Positions 1-11,613 of a DNA stretch of 64,000 nucleotides are shown here, one piece after another (positions within the stretch are counted from its first letter, which is position 1; each line of letters begins with the position of its first letter). Under the pieces are notes generated by a model. That model saw only the letters and a program-made list of their open reading frames with translations. It was not told the origin of the DNA and searched no databases. Source of the stretch: Sphingomonadales bacterium Ga0077559 (GTDB lineage Bacteria; Pseudomonadota; Alphaproteobacteria; Sphingomonadales; Sphingomonadaceae); assembly GCA_001464315.1 (NCBI GenBank), contig LNFK01000034.1, positions 1 through 64,000 of the forward strand, read 5' to 3'. Both the position numbers and the translations under genes were made by a program.

Positions 1-647
1 TCCATCAGCTTGAGCAATGCCTGTTGGACGCCTTCGCCCGAAACGTCGCGCGTGATCGACGGATTTTCGGCCTTGCGGCTGATCTTGTCTATTTCGTCGA
101 TATAGACGATGCCGCGCTGTGCTTTCTCGACATTGTAGTCGGACGCCTGAAGCAGCTTCAGGATGATATTTTCGACATCTTCGCCAACATAGCCCGCCTC
201 AGTCAATGTCGTGGCATCGGCCATTGTGAAGGGTACATCAAACGTCTTGGCGAGGGTTTGCGCAAGCAAGGTCTTGCCGCAACCCGTTGGGCCGACGAGC
301 AGGATGTTCGACTTCGCAAGCTCAACATCGGCACCTTTCGCGCCGTGGTTCAACCGCTTATAGTGATTGTGCACCGCAACCGACAGTACTCGCTTGGCTT
401 GCGGCTGGCCGATCACATAATCGTCAAGAACCTCGCAGATTTCCTGCGGCGTAGGCACTTCACCTTCCTTACGGCCGGTGAGCGTGCCCTTCGTCTCCTC
501 ACGGATGATATCGTTGCACAGCTCGACGCATTCATCGCAAATGAACACAGTAGGGCCGGCAATCAGCTTGCGGACTTCGTGCTGTGATTTGCCGCAGAAG
601 GAGCAATATAAAGTGCTCTTGGTATCTGATCCGCTTAACTTCGTCAT
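1..647 (-). CDS. clpX: ATP-dependent Clp protease ATP-binding subunit ClpX (3' part cut by window)
   Basis: ClpX is the AAA+ unfoldase that recognises substrates such as ssrA-tagged proteins and feeds them to ClpP in the cytoplasm. Translation from the ATG at 647 gives an N-terminal zinc finger (Cys15, Cys18, Cys37, Cys40), the Walker A motif GPTGCGKT at residues 119-126 and a Walker B with the VYIDEIDK signature. About 215 codons are present and the gene runs off the left edge, so the sensor and IGF-loop regions are not seen. It lies 143 bp downstream of clpP on the same strand, the usual clpP-clpX order. smpB, which works with tmRNA to tag such substrates, is at the far end of the window. 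Identification is secure; only completeness is unknown. Confidence 0.97.
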   Translation of the reverse strand, partial: MTKLSGSDTKSTLYCSFCGKSQHEVRKLIAGPTVFICDECVELCNDIIREETKGTLTGRKEGEVPTPQEICEVLDDYVIGQPQAKRVLSVAVHNHYKRLNHGAKGADVELAKSNILLVGPTGCGKTLLAQTLAKTFDVPFTMADATTLTEAGYVGEDVENIILKLLQASDYNVEKAQRGIVYIDEIDKISRKAENPSITRDVSGEGVQQALLKLM

Positions 648-790
648 AAATCGTCCTGCTTCCGCGCCAAAATGGCGTGGTCTGTCACTAAACCGTCATC
701 CTAAAGATGCGTATCATTTTGGCAATAGCCCAAAATAGGCTGTGCAAGTTTAGCAAAGGTGGTGGATGAAACCCTAATAAGCCCTGAACC

Positions 791-1426
791 TTATTTTTCG
801 GCCGCTTCTGAATTGGCTGGGCGCTTGTCGAACACTTCATCGACAATACCGAATGCTTTTGCTTCATCAGCTTCTAGAAATGTATCGCGGTCCATCGCTT
901 TCTCGATATCCTTCAACGGCTTGCCGGTATATTTTGCGTAAAGGTCATTCATCCGCTTACGGATACGCAAAATCTCGTTTGCCTGGATTTGAATATCGGA
1001 CGCCATACCGCGCGCGCCGCCCGATGGCTGATGCACCATGACCCGAGCATTGGTTAGCGCCACCCGCATGCCCGGTTCTCCCGCCGCAAGCAGAAAACTG
1101 CCCATCGACGCGGCTTGCCCAATACACACTGTACCGACTTTAGGGCGAATATATTGCATGGTATCGTGAATCGCCATGCCAGCAGTCACAGCACCCCCGG
1201 GCGAGTTGATATACATCCAGATATCTTTTTTCGGGTTATCCGATTCCAGAAACAAAAGCTGCGCGGTGATGATAGAGGCCATGCCGTCCTCGACCTCGCC
1301 AGTCACAAAAATGATACGTTCGCGCAGTAGTCTTGAGAAAATGTCCCAGCTGCGCTCGCCCCGGTTTGATTGTTCGATGACAACGGGAACCAGCGCGGTG
1401 GTGGGATCAAGATACGGATCGTACAT
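791..1426 (-). CDS. clpP: ATP-dependent Clp protease proteolytic subunit ClpP
   Basis: ClpP is the serine peptidase that forms the tetradecameric chamber of ClpXP/ClpAP. The 211-aa protein has the catalytic triad in place: Ser107 in GQAASMGS, His132 in VMVHQPSGG and Asp181 in MDRDTF. Length matches the family. I start it at the ATG at 1426, because GAGGT lies five bases upstream. The frame stays open for 19 more codons to 1483, but that extension is Arg-rich and has no ribosome binding site. clpX follows in the same direction. katG is divergent on the other side, so the 247 bp between them must hold both promoters. Confidence 0.97.
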   Translation of the reverse strand: MYDPYLDPTTALVPVVIEQSNRGERSWDIFSRLLRERIIFVTGEVEDGMASIITAQLLFLESDNPKKDIWMYINSPGGAVTAGMAIHDTMQYIRPKVGTVCIGQAASMGSFLLAAGEPGMRVALTNARVMVHQPSGGARGMASDIQIQANEILRIRKRMNDLYAKYTGKPLKDIEKAMDRDTFLEADEAKAFGIVDEVFDKRPANSEAAEK

Positions 1427-1457
1427 AATTACCTCTATTTCGGCTAAATTTTCTTTC

Positions 1458-1477
1458 CGCCTACATCGGCGTAGGCG
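1458..1477 (-). promoter_or_regulatory. Inverted repeat in the clpP upstream region
   Basis: The 7-bp arms CGCCTAC (1458-1464) and GTAGGCG (1471-1477) are separated by 6 bp, 32-51 bp upstream of the clpP start. On the minus strand a TTGACG (1483-1478) directly precedes the repeat and could be a -35 element, in which case the repeat would overlap the core promoter. No convincing -10 box is visible. It could be an operator or a 5'-leader hairpin. Confidence 0.3.
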
Positions 1478-1515
1478 CGTCAAGTTTCAAGCAGGAAAAG
1501 GGTTAAGATTTGGAC

Positions 1516-1529
1516 ACTGGAAATCCAGT
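1516..1529. promoter_or_regulatory. Perfect short palindromic element between clpP and katG
   Basis: ACTGGA-AA-TCCAGT has 6-bp arms and a 2-bp centre. It lies about 90 bp from the clpP start and 145 bp from the katG start in the shared divergent region. Its symmetry fits a dimeric regulator site, but I cannot assign a regulator and it does not resemble a typical OxyR or Fur site. Confidence 0.25.
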
Positions 1530-1670
1530 CCTTTCTAGAGCACATTTCTGAGCATGATCGAGGTTAAACGTATAATCCGATTACTACGTCCAGCTTAATC
1601 GATTGGACAAATCACTGAAGTTTGAACATCTTTCGACCATTCGACTCGTATACCACTAGGAGAGGATTAA

Positions 1671-3863
<2,193 letters not shown>

Positions 3864-3885
3864 TTGTCATCTGCTTGAGAAAGAT

Positions 3886-3917
3886 CGGCTCCGGTTTGCT
3901 GCCGGAGCCGTTTCTTT
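3886..3917 (+). terminator. Rho-independent terminator of katG
   Basis: Nine-bp stem CGGCTCCGG (3886-3894) and CCGGAGCCG (3902-3910) with a 7-nt loop, followed by TTTCTTT. It starts 22 bp after the katG stop. The convergent lysR gene ends just beyond it, so it may also stop read-through from that side. Confidence 0.85.
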
Positions 3918-3932
3918 GTCTAAGCAGCGGTG

Positions 3933-4847
3933 TCAGGCCGCATTTGCGACCGAGTAACGCTGTTCGGTCCTTGAAATCGAATCTCTTACAAAATCTGCAA
4001 TGAAATCAAGCATAGCGCGCACGTGCGGCTGCTGTCTTGCACTCGCCGTCGTCACCAGCCATCCGGGTGTTGTCAGCTCCGGAATGGGCGGAAAAAGGCG
4101 CACAAGTCCCCTATGCGCATTGCCGAGCAAGCAAGGCATCACCGCCGCTCCCATGCCTGCCTGGACTGCAGAAATAATTGCCGAAAGGGTGTTTGCGCGG
4201 TGAACAACATGGACATCCGGGCCGAGCGAATCCTGCCAGCGACTGATTGGACCCAAGCCCACTCCGCTCAAGCCTATCATTGGATATCGGGCCAGATCGG
4301 CAAGCGATTGTGGAATCCCATGCATGTCAACCAGATCTTGCCGGGCATAGACGCTTTCGTGCAGCTCGACGATACGGCGGATAACCAAGTTCTCGTCATC
4401 TGGCTGAACGCCAAAACGGATAGCGATATCCGCTTCGCCCTTCGAAAGATCGAGTACGCGGTCATCGACAAAAACTTCGGCGATCACCGCAGGAAATTGA
4501 GTCCGGAATGCGGCTATAGCTGGCATCAACCAGATGTTTGCAGCCGATTCCACAGTGGTTAGGCGCACCTTGCCGCTCAATCGCCGCTGTTCGGCTTCGA
4601 CCGAGCTGGCCAGAGCGTCGATAGCACGTTCCACGGCCTCTGCTCCCGGCAAAATTGCTTCACCGCGCACGGATAGCGCGTAGCCACTTGGGCTGCGGAG
4701 AAACAGCGTAATGCCGAGTGCCTCTTCTAGCGCAGAAATACGGCGAGACACAGTCGCCTGACTGACCCTCAATTTACGCGATGCAGCCAATGTGCTCCCA
4801 GTGCGGGCAACGGCAAGAAAGAAGCGCAGATCATTCCAGTCAAGCAT
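3933..4847 (-). CDS. LysR-family transcriptional regulator
   Basis: The 304-aa protein has the LysR layout: an N-terminal winged helix-turn-helix over roughly residues 1-60 (MLDWNDLRFFLAVARTGS, then SQATVSRRISALEE) and a periplasmic-binding-protein-like effector domain from about residue 90. It is convergent with katG and separated from it by the katG terminator, so it is not placed as the divergent activator of katG. Only one cysteine is seen (in MPCLLG), so the OxyR CysxxxCys redox pair is absent. The N-terminus resembles regulators that begin MLDWNDLRFFL and often act on neighbouring oxidoreductase genes, but the target here is unknown. Confidence 0.9.
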   Translation of the reverse strand: MLDWNDLRFFLAVARTGSTLAASRKLRVSQATVSRRISALEEALGITLFLRSPSGYALSVRGEAILPGAEAVERAIDALASSVEAEQRRLSGKVRLTTVESAANIWLMPAIAAFRTQFPAVIAEVFVDDRVLDLSKGEADIAIRFGVQPDDENLVIRRIVELHESVYARQDLVDMHGIPQSLADLARYPMIGLSGVGLGPISRWQDSLGPDVHVVHRANTLSAIISAVQAGMGAAVMPCLLGNAHRGLVRLFPPIPELTTPGWLVTTASARQQPHVRAMLDFIADFVRDSISRTEQRYSVANAA

Positions 4848-4998
4848 CCTCCCACATTAGCATATGCTCATCAATTTTGCATAACCATATTGCGAAAGAA
4901 GTGTTCACGCTGATCAAGAGAAGAGCGCTATTTAATGGTTATCGGGACAAAACCCTCTCCCCTCGATCCCGAGAGTAAAACAATGAAAGGTATGTAAA

Positions 4999-5127
4999 AT
5001 GACTTACGATTATCGATTGAGATCGGCAGTGGCTGCGATCGCAGCAACAGTATCAACGCTTCTGTTCGCGATTGTCGCAACAACTGGAAACCCCTCAGCG
5101 ACCGCAACGCTGTTTGCAATCGCCTGA
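4999..5127 (+). CDS. Candidate 42-aa small hydrophobic protein
   Basis: A short frame starting MTYDYRLRSAVAAIAATV encodes 42 aa: a basic N-terminus, then one hydrophobic stretch of about 20 residues rich in Ala, Val, Thr and Leu, and no charged residue after Arg8. This fits a single-pass membrane or exported micropeptide. GAAAGG lies about 10 bases upstream, inside an even shorter frame at 4983-4997 (ATG AAA GGT ATG TAA). A strong hairpin terminator starts 43 bp after the stop. It is divergent from lysR and convergent with tig. I recognise no family. Coding status rests on RBS-start-hydrophobic profile-terminator order and needs comparative support. Confidence 0.5.
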   Translation: MTYDYRLRSAVAAIAATVSTLLFAIVATTGNPSATATLFAIA

Positions 5128-5170
5128 CGGATGCAGCGGAACCATCCAATTTCCTCCCCTAAAATGAATT

Positions 5171-5205
5171 GAGCCCGGCAAGCGATTGCCGGGCTCTTCG
5201 ATTTG
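5171..5205. terminator. Bidirectional hairpin terminator between the small ORF and tig
   Basis: Eleven-bp perfect stem GAGCCCGGCAA (5171-5181) and TTGCCGGGCTC (5186-5196) with a GCGA tetraloop. It is followed by TTCGATTTGG on the plus strand and AATTCATTTTA on the minus strand. It lies between the convergent ends of the 42-aa ORF and tig, so it can serve both. Confidence 0.8.
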
Positions 5206-5234
5206 GTTCGGATTCGCCAGAGCGCTTTTGCGTT

Positions 5235-6821
5235 CTATTTCTTTGGTGAGTCCTTTTTCGCGGCTGGCTTTTTAGGAGATGGTTCGGCGGCGGGTTCGGT
5301 AGCTGCCTTTTTAGCGGTAGCTTTCTTAGCAGCTGGCTTGGCTTCGGCTTCCGTAGCTTCCTTCTTGGGAGCAGCCGCCTTTGCAGCCGCAGGCTTAGCT
5401 ACCTTGGCGGGGGCTTCTGCCTTGGTAGGCGCTTCCTCTTTCGCGGCAGCTTTTTTGGCTGGCGCTTTCTTTTTCGCCACTGGCTTGGCGTCCGGTTCGG
5501 CTTCAATCGCCGCTTCCAGTTCTTCCTTGGTCACAGCGCGATCGGTTACGGTCGCCTTGTCGAACAGGAAATCGACAACTTTGTCCTCGAACATCGGTGC
5601 GCGAAGTTGGGCGGCAGCCATCGGGTTTTCCTGCAGATACTGCACGAAGCGCTGACGGTCTTCAGGGCGATATTGCTGTGCAGCTTGCTGCACGAGCATG
5701 TTCATTTCCTGCGAATTGACCTCAACTCCATTCGCTTGACCGATTTCGGAAAGCAAAAGGCCCAGACGCACGCGGCGGACGGCGATGTCGCGATACTCTT
5801 CACGCTCGGCTTCCATTTCCTTTTTCGCAGCTTCGGGATCGTCCTCGCGCGCAGCTTCCTGCTCGAGTTGCGCCCAAATCTGTTCGAACTCGGCTTCAAC
5901 CATCGACGGTGGAACATCGAAATCATGATCGGCGGCAAGCTGGTCAAGCAACTGGCGCTTCATATAGGTGCGGGTCAGGCCATTATGTTCCTGCTCGACC
6001 TGAACCTTCATCAACTCGCGCAATTTGTCGATGCCTTCAAGACCGAACATCTTGGCAAGATTATCATCGGCTTTCGCTTCGACTGGCTTGCGGACTTCAT
6101 TGACGACGATGTCGAAAGTCGCAGGCTTGCCCTTCAAGCTATCGACATTGTAATCTTCGGGGAAGGTGACGTTGATGAGCTTCTCGTCATTGGCTTTCGC
6201 GCCGACGAGTTGGTCCTCGAAACCGGGGATCAACTGGCCCGAGCCAAGCTCGACCGCCATGCCTTCGCCCTTGCCGCCTTCAAACGGAACGCCGTCGACC
6301 TTGCCTTCGAAATCGATGACGACGCTGTCGCCCATCTTAGCGGCATATTTCTTGTCCGCGGCCTCAAAGCTCTTCTGACCTGCCGCAAGCTTCAGGATTG
6401 ATTCGTCGACCTGTGCATCGCTGACTTCAACGGTCAAGCGCTCGAGCTTGATACCGTCAATCGCGGGCGCTGTAATCGCAGGCAGGATTTCGAGATGGAA
6501 ATCGACCACCGCGTCCTTGCCCGGCGCATAGTCGTTATCGAGATGTACATGCGGCTGTGTCGCTGGGCGCAGCTTGTTGTCGGCAATCGCCTTTTGCACG
6601 CCGTCCTGGATCGAGCTGTTCAGCGCGTCCTGAAGCAACGAATCCTTGTGCATTTTCTTGACGAGATTTGCAGGGACCTTGCCGGGGCGGAAACCGGGCA
6701 TCCGCACTTGCGGCGCGATTTTCTTCACTTCGGCATCGATGCGCGATTCGACGTCTTTCGCAGTAATCGTCATCCGATATGCGCGCTTCAGGCCTTCATT
6801 CTGTGTCTCGACGGTTTGCAT
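5235..6821 (-). CDS. tig: Trigger factor, ribosome-associated chaperone/PPIase
   Basis: Trigger factor binds ribosomal protein L23 at the exit tunnel and folds nascent chains. The ribosome-docking signature GFRPGKVP is at residues 43-50, the FKBP-type PPIase domain at about 162-245, and the helical C-terminal arms extend to about 440. The protein is 528 aa, roughly 90 longer than the Escherichia coli protein. The excess is a tail at about 441-528 made almost only of Ala, Lys, Glu and Pro, with repeated AKK and PAKKAAAK-like units, a low-complexity extension likely to be disordered. Start MQTVETQNEG is conserved in style. clpP/clpX lie downstream, but katG, lysR and a small ORF intervene. Confidence 0.97.
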   Translation of the reverse strand: MQTVETQNEGLKRAYRMTITAKDVESRIDAEVKKIAPQVRMPGFRPGKVPANLVKKMHKDSLLQDALNSSIQDGVQKAIADNKLRPATQPHVHLDNDYAPGKDAVVDFHLEILPAITAPAIDGIKLERLTVEVSDAQVDESILKLAAGQKSFEAADKKYAAKMGDSVVIDFEGKVDGVPFEGGKGEGMAVELGSGQLIPGFEDQLVGAKANDEKLINVTFPEDYNVDSLKGKPATFDIVVNEVRKPVEAKADDNLAKMFGLEGIDKLRELMKVQVEQEHNGLTRTYMKRQLLDQLAADHDFDVPPSMVEAEFEQIWAQLEQEAAREDDPEAAKKEMEAEREEYRDIAVRRVRLGLLLSEIGQANGVEVNSQEMNMLVQQAAQQYRPEDRQRFVQYLQENPMAAAQLRAPMFEDKVVDFLFDKATVTDRAVTKEELEAAIEAEPDAKPVAKKKAPAKKAAAKEEAPTKAEAPAKVAKPAAAKAAAPKKEATEAEAKPAAKKATAKKAATEPAAEPSPKKPAAKKDSPKK

Positions 6822-6916
6822 AATATCTTCTCACTCTGGCAGGCGGGCGTTTTGCCTCACCTTAACGTTTAAATGGCTTTCGGGTTCAACGGCAGCCGGC
6901 ATTATAGCCTATTTCG

Positions 6917-7001
6917 TGGTGCGGGCGAAGGGACTCGAACCCCCACACCTTGCGATGCCAGAACCTAAATCTGGTGCGTCTACCAATTCCGCCACGCCCG
7001 C
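6917..7001 (-). tRNA. tRNA-Leu (anticodon UAG)
   Basis: The minus strand folds as a class II tRNA: acceptor GCGGGCG (from 7001) pairs with CGCCCGC. The anticodon arm is CCAGA-TTTAGGT-TCTGG, giving anticodon TAG for CUA codons. The T loop is GGTTCGAGTCC, and the long variable arm is typical of leucine tRNAs. CCA is encoded after discriminator A. Total length is 85 nt with CCA. It sits between gatB and tig on the same strand as both. Confidence 0.97.
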
Positions 7002-7106
7002 TTACGAAAAGCTGCCGTTTCACAAACGACGGGAGCCTCTAACGGGAAAGCCGGACCGGAGCAAGGGGGAAGCGGCGACAGGTTTGCCAGTGCCTGCTCA
7101 CGCCAT

Positions 7107-8573
7107 TCAACCAAGCATCTTCTTCAGCAAATCATTAATGACCTGCGGGTTGGCCTTGCCCTGCATCGCCTTCATCGTCTGGCCGACGAAGAAACCGAAC
7201 AGTTTGTCCTTGCCACCGCGATATTCGGCGACCTTGTCTTCGTTGGCGGCCATGATTTTGGCGATTTCGGCTTCGATGGCGCCGGTGTCGCTGGTTTGCT
7301 TGAGGCCCTTTTCCTCGACGATGGCTGCGGCACCCTGCCCTGTTTCAAGCATGATTTCGAAAACCTGCTTGGCGATGCTGCCGCTGATCGTGCCATCGGC
7401 GACGAGGCCGAGCAGTTCGGCTGCTTGCTTTGGATTGACCGGGCTTTCGTCGAGCGTCTTGCCGAGCTTGTTAAGCGCACCGAACAGTTCGGACATCAAC
7501 CAGTTCGAGCCTTGCTTGGCGTCTACGCCTTCTGCCAGCAAATCCTCAAACCAGAAGGCGGTTTCGGCTTCGGCGGTCAGGACTGCGGCGTTGTAGGCGG
7601 TGAGGCCCATAGCTTCGTACCGTGCGCGTTTGGCGTCGGGCAGTTCGGGCAAGCTTGCGCGGCATTCCTCGAGAAACGCATCATCGAGTTCTACCGGCAA
7701 CAAATCGGGATCAGGGAAATAGCGGTAGTCATGCGCGTCTTCTTTCGAGCGCATCGACCGCGTTTCCATCTTGTTAGGGTCGAACAACCGCGTTTCCTGC
7801 ACGACCGTGCCGCCGCTTTCGATCAGGTCAACCTGACGCTGCGCCTCGTATTCGATCGCCTGCATCATGAAGCGGATCGAGTTCACATTCTTGGTTTCGG
7901 TGCGCGTGCCAAGCTCGCCACCCGGTTTGCGGACGGAGACATTGACGTCGGCGCGCATCGAGCCTTGCTCCATATTGCCGTCGCACGAACCGACATAACG
8001 CAAAATCGAGCGCAGCTTCTTGACATAGGCACCCGCCTCTTGCGGAGAACGCATATCGGGACGCGAGACGATCTCCATCAAAGCGACGCCCGAGCGGTTG
8101 AGGTCGACAAAGGACATCGTGGGATGCTGGTCGTGCATCAACTTGCCCGCATCCTGTTCGACGTGGATTCGCTCGATACCAATTTTCTTGACCGCGCTGT
8201 CGGGGTCTTTCTCGTTCAGCGTGACCTCGATTTCGCCCTCGCCCACAATTGGGTGATAAAGCTGCGAAATCTGGTAGCCTTGCGGCAGATCGGCGTAGAA
8301 ATAATTCTTCCGGTCAAACCGCGACCAGCGATTGATGTGCGCGTTAATCGCCATTCCGGTACGGACGGCCTGCCGCAGACATTCGCGGTTCGGAACCGGG
8401 AGCATTCCGGGCATTGCTGCGTCTACTAGCGACACATGGCTGTTCGGTTCGGCTCCAAAGCCGGTCGAGGAGCCGGAAAACAGCTTGGACTCGCTGGTAA
8501 CCTGTGCATGGACTTCAAGGCCGATTACGACCTCCCACTCGCCGGTGTTACCCTGGATGCGGTATTCGCTCAT
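7107..8573 (-). CDS. gatB: Asp-tRNA(Asn)/Glu-tRNA(Gln) amidotransferase subunit B
   Basis: GatB binds the misacylated Glu-tRNA(Gln) or Asp-tRNA(Asn) and phosphorylates its side chain before GatA supplies ammonia. The protein is 488 aa from [20 protein letters not shown] and carries family hallmarks such as [21 protein letters not shown], and the C-terminal YqeY-like domain ending in [10 protein letters not shown] use the ATG at 8573, one base after the gatA stop at 8575. An upstream in-frame start at 8645 would run inside gatA. It is the last gene of a gatC-gatA-gatB operon. Confidence 0.97.
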   Translation of the reverse strand: MSEYRIQGNTGEWEVVIGLEVHAQVTSESKLFSGSSTGFGAEPNSHVSLVDAAMPGMLPVPNRECLRQAVRTGMAINAHINRWSRFDRKNYFYADLPQGYQISQLYHPIVGEGEIEVTLNEKDPDSAVKKIGIERIHVEQDAGKLMHDQHPTMSFVDLNRSGVALMEIVSRPDMRSPQEAGAYVKKLRSILRYVGSCDGNMEQGSMRADVNVSVRKPGGELGTRTETKNVNSIRFMMQAIEYEAQRQVDLIESGGTVVQETRLFDPNKMETRSMRSKEDAHDYRYFPDPDLLPVELDDAFLEECRASLPELPDAKRARYEAMGLTAYNAAVLTAEAETAFWFEDLLAEGVDAKQGSNWLMSELFGALNKLGKTLDESPVNPKQAAELLGLVADGTISGSIAKQVFEIMLETGQGAAAIVEEKGLKQTSDTGAIEAEIAKIMAANEDKVAEYRGGKDKLFGFFVGQTMKAMQGKANPQVINDLLKKMLG

Positions 8574-8574
8574 A

Positions 8575-10059
8575 TTACCACCACTCTCCGGCTTCCGCCG
8601 TAAATCCCGAACGCTGTTCAATGGCGAGGCCTGCGTCCAGCACACCCTGTTCGTCGAGCGCTTTGCCGATGATTTGCAGGCCCAATGGAAGGCCTTCTTT
8701 GCTCAGGCCGCCGGGGACCGACATCGCTGGCAAACCTGCCAACGAAGCAGGCACCGCGAAGACGTCGTTGAGATACATCGACAACGGATCGCTGGTCTTT
8801 TCGCCTAGACCGAACGCCGCGCTTGGGGCGGTAGGCGCAAGGATCAGGTCGCATTGGCTCCACGCGTTTTCGAAATCGCGAGCTATCAAGGCGCGGACCT
8901 TCTGCGCCTGCGTGTAATAGGCGTCGTAGAAACCGGCGCTCAACACATAGGTGCCGATCATGATCCGGCGGCGGACTTCTTCGCCGAAACCGGCGGCGCG
9001 GGTTGCGGCGTACATGTCTTGCAGGCCAGCGCCTTCGGGCAAATCGCGCAGACCAAAACGCACGCCATCATAACGAGCGAGGTTCGACGACGCCTCGGCA
9101 GGCGCGATGATGTAGTACGCGGGCAGCGCATATTTGGTGTGCGGTAGGCTGATGTCGACGATCTCCGCGCCCGCATCCTTCAGCCAGGCGATGCCATTGT
9201 CCCACATCTGCGCGATATCTTCGTCGATGCCGTCGAGGCGGTATTCCTTGGGGATACCGATTTTTTTTCCGCGCAGGTCGCTGTTCAAGCCAGCTTCCCA
9301 TGCGGGTACGGGCAAATCGAGCGAAGTCGAATCCTTGGGGTCAAAGCCAGCCATCGCCTCAAGCATGATCGCACAGTCGCGCACGTCTCGCGCCATCGGT
9401 CCCGCCTGATCAAGCGAAGACGCAAACGCCACCACGCCCCAGCGCGAGCAGCGGCCATAAGTAGGCTTGATGCCGCTGATGCCGACGAAGGCTGCTGGCT
9501 GCCGAATCGAGCCGCCAGTGTCAGTGCCGGTCGCCGCAGGGCAGAGCCGCGCCGCAATCGCCGACGACGAACCACCCGAAGAACCGCCCGGGGCGAGCGC
9601 TACATTGCCGCCGTCATTGCGCCGCCAAGGTGAAATCACATTGCCGAAATAGCTGGTCTCGTTCGACGAGCCCATCGCGAACTGGTCCATATTAAGCTTG
9701 CCGAGCATCCCCGCTCCGGCCTTCCACAGATTCGCTGAAACGGTGGACTCATAGGTTGGCACAAAGCCTTCCAAGATGTGGCTGGCCGCTGTCGTCTGCA
9801 CGCCTTCTGTACAGAACAGATCCTTCATGCCAATCGGCACGCCCGCCATCTTGCCCAGCGGCTTGCTCGCCGCGCGATCGGCGTCGACCGCTTGCGCTGC
9901 CTCAATCGCCTTCTCTGGCGTCTCGACAATAAAAGCGTTGAGCGCCTTCGCCGCAGCGACCCGCGTGTTTAGCGCCTCAGCAACTTCGACCGCCTTGAAC
10001 TCGCCCTTGGCCACTCCGTCACGAATGGAGGCGACGCCCAGTCTGGAAAAATCAGTCAT
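8575..10059 (-). CDS. gatA: Asp-tRNA(Asn)/Glu-tRNA(Gln) amidotransferase subunit A
   Basis: GatA is the amidase subunit that releases ammonia from glutamine for transamidation. The 494-aa protein has the amidase-signature Ser-cisSer-Lys triad: Lys79 in MKDLF, Ser160 in the [10 protein letters not shown] signature and Ser184 in [12 protein letters not shown]. The ATG overlaps the gatC stop by one base (TAATG), and gatB starts one base after its own stop, so the three subunits are translationally coupled. Confidence 0.97.
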   Translation of the reverse strand: MTDFSRLGVASIRDGVAKGEFKAVEVAEALNTRVAAAKALNAFIVETPEKAIEAAQAVDADRAASKPLGKMAGVPIGMKDLFCTEGVQTTAASHILEGFVPTYESTVSANLWKAGAGMLGKLNMDQFAMGSSNETSYFGNVISPWRRNDGGNVALAPGGSSGGSSSAIAARLCPAATGTDTGGSIRQPAAFVGISGIKPTYGRCSRWGVVAFASSLDQAGPMARDVRDCAIMLEAMAGFDPKDSTSLDLPVPAWEAGLNSDLRGKKIGIPKEYRLDGIDEDIAQMWDNGIAWLKDAGAEIVDISLPHTKYALPAYYIIAPAEASSNLARYDGVRFGLRDLPEGAGLQDMYAATRAAGFGEEVRRRIMIGTYVLSAGFYDAYYTQAQKVRALIARDFENAWSQCDLILAPTAPSAAFGLGEKTSDPLSMYLNDVFAVPASLAGLPAMSVPGGLSKEGLPLGLQIIGKALDEQGVLDAGLAIEQRSGFTAEAGEWW

Positions 10060-10346
10060 TATTCAATCACCTTGGGCACGCCAAAGAAGCTGCCTTCCTT
10101 GGCTGGTGCGTTGGCCAGCACCTTGTCGCGTACATCGCCATCGGTGACGACATCGTCGCGCAGGCGCAGCTTGTTGGGGATGACAGCAGTCATGGGCTCG
10201 ACGCCGGTGCAGTCGACCTCGCCCAATTGCTCGACCCACGCAAGGATGCCATTGAGTTCGCCGACCATTTTGTCGGCCTCTGCATCGTTAATCGCGATGC
10301 GCGAAAGCCGTGCGATTTTGTTCACGGTATCTTTATCTACAGACAT
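10059..10346 (-). CDS. gatC: Asp-tRNA(Asn)/Glu-tRNA(Gln) amidotransferase subunit C
   Basis: GatC is the small belt subunit that stabilises GatA-GatB. The 95-aa product starting [19 protein letters not shown] has the family pattern, with the conserved [12 protein letters not shown] helix and a C-terminal [17 protein letters not shown]. The frame is open to 10403, but the extra 19 residues do not look like GatC, so I take the ATG at 10346. No clear Shine-Dalgarno is seen for either start. First gene of gatCAB, divergent from a DUF3089 gene. Confidence 0.95.
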   Translation of the reverse strand: MSVDKDTVNKIARLSRIAINDAEADKMVGELNGILAWVEQLGEVDCTGVEPMTAVIPNKLRLRDDVVTDGDVRDKVLANAPAKEGSFFGVPKVIE

Positions 10347-10479
10347 GAGGGTGCCGCTAGCATCCGCCCCGCCGCGCTTCAACGGAAAAGCTGTTTCTGT
10401 CATGCACCATTCAAATTTGCGGTGCTATTTCGAACAAATCGGCTATTTGGCCGTTGAACACTCAAAGTGGATATATTCT

Positions 10480-11601
10480 GTGGCTCGCAAGTTTATTTAT
10501 TTCTTCGCTGGACTCATCGTGCTGGTCATCGCTGGTGGTTTTGCCTTGAGTATCTATCAGGAAGAACTGACCGATTTCGCCATCGGCCAGCTTGAGCCAA
10601 CCGTGAAATATGAAAAGCAGGAAGCGCTTGCCACCAACATCTATGACAAGCCCGAGATGTGGTTTTCGCGCAACGGCCGGGAGGAGAATAACCCGACGCT
10701 CTGGCAGCCGGAAGGCGCGGCGGCAATCGAAGTGCCCGGGTCAGCCGCGATTTTCTTCATTCACCCGACATCATTCATGGCGCGTACGCACTGGAACGCG
10801 CCGCTTGACGATCAGGAATCGCAAGAACGCGCCAGGCTGTTCCTTCGCGGCCTAGCATCGCCCTTTGCGGCCGCAGGTCAGGTGTGGGCGCCGCGTTATC
10901 GACAAGCGGGCATCGGTGCGTTTCTCACAACCAAGCCAGAAGGCGCCGCTGCTCTGGATGCGGCCTATCAGGATATCCTGCTCGCCTTCGATCATTTCGT
11001 GGAAGATGTGCAAAAAGACCGCCCGATAATCTTGGCTGGACACAGCCAGGGCGCGCTTCATCTGACTCATCTGCTCAAGGACCGCGTGTCTGGAAAGCCG
11101 ATCGCCAAGCGAATCGTCGCCGCTTATGTGGTTGGGTGGCCGGTTTCAGTTACCGCCGATATTCCAGCAATGGGTCTTCCGGTTTGCACCTCGCCCGACC
11201 AGACCGGATGCGTGATGGGTTGGCAGAGCTATGCTGAGCCTGCAAAATACGGCAAAATACTGGAGCTATACGGAGCAACGACGGGTTTTGATGGTACGTC
11301 GCGCAAAGACACACTCATACTATGCACCAACCCGTTGAACGGCGGCGCTGAAGCGGCGGCGCGCGCCAAGGCCAATCTGGGTACGCTCAAGCCATCGGGC
11401 GACATGAGCACCGGCGAGCTTATTCCGTCTACTGTTCCCGCCCGCTGCGACGAAAAGGGCTTCCTGCTGATCGGCGATCCGGTCGACATGGGGCCGTACA
11501 CATTGCCGGGTAACAATTACCATGTGTACGATTATCCGCTGTTTTGGGCCAACGTCCGCGCCGATGCACTTTGGCGGACGCAGAGGTTTATGGAGAAGTA
11601 A
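10480..11601 (+). CDS. DUF3089 family alpha/beta-hydrolase, membrane-anchored
   Basis: The protein (373 aa from a GTG at 10480) begins with ARKFIYFFAGLIVLVIAGG, a single membrane anchor, followed by an alpha/beta-hydrolase-like domain with the nucleophile elbow GHSQG (Ser189). The overall pattern, including FFIHPTSF near the start and CTNPLNG, ... NNYHVYDY near the end, matches DUF3089. The biochemical substrate of this family is unknown to me. An ATG at 10402 is in frame, but the extra N-terminus is not typical and would move the anchor inside. Divergent from gatC; a REP-like doublet follows it. Confidence 0.8.
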   Translation: MARKFIYFFAGLIVLVIAGGFALSIYQEELTDFAIGQLEPTVKYEKQEALATNIYDKPEMWFSRNGREENNPTLWQPEGAAAIEVPGSAAIFFIHPTSFMARTHWNAPLDDQESQERARLFLRGLASPFAAAGQVWAPRYRQAGIGAFLTTKPEGAAALDAAYQDILLAFDHFVEDVQKDRPIILAGHSQGALHLTHLLKDRVSGKPIAKRIVAAYVVGWPVSVTADIPAMGLPVCTSPDQTGCVMGWQSYAEPAKYGKILELYGATTGFDGTSRKDTLILCTNPLNGGAEAAARAKANLGTLKPSGDMSTGELIPSTVPARCDEKGFLLIGDPVDMGPYTLPGNNYHVYDYPLFWANVRADALWRTQRFMEK

Positions 11602-11613
11602 CCCTCTGGATCA

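Noticed and set aside
3933..4847. LysR protein as OxyR controlling katG
   Set aside because: It is convergent with katG, separated by a terminator, and has only one cysteine.
4928..5149. Minus-strand 73-codon frame over the 42-aa small ORF
   Set aside because: No ribosome site, Arg/Leu/Ser-rich composition typical of a shadow frame.
7296..8429. 377-codon open frame antisense to gatB
   Set aside because: Mirrors the codon bias of gatB, and the protein has no recognisable domain.
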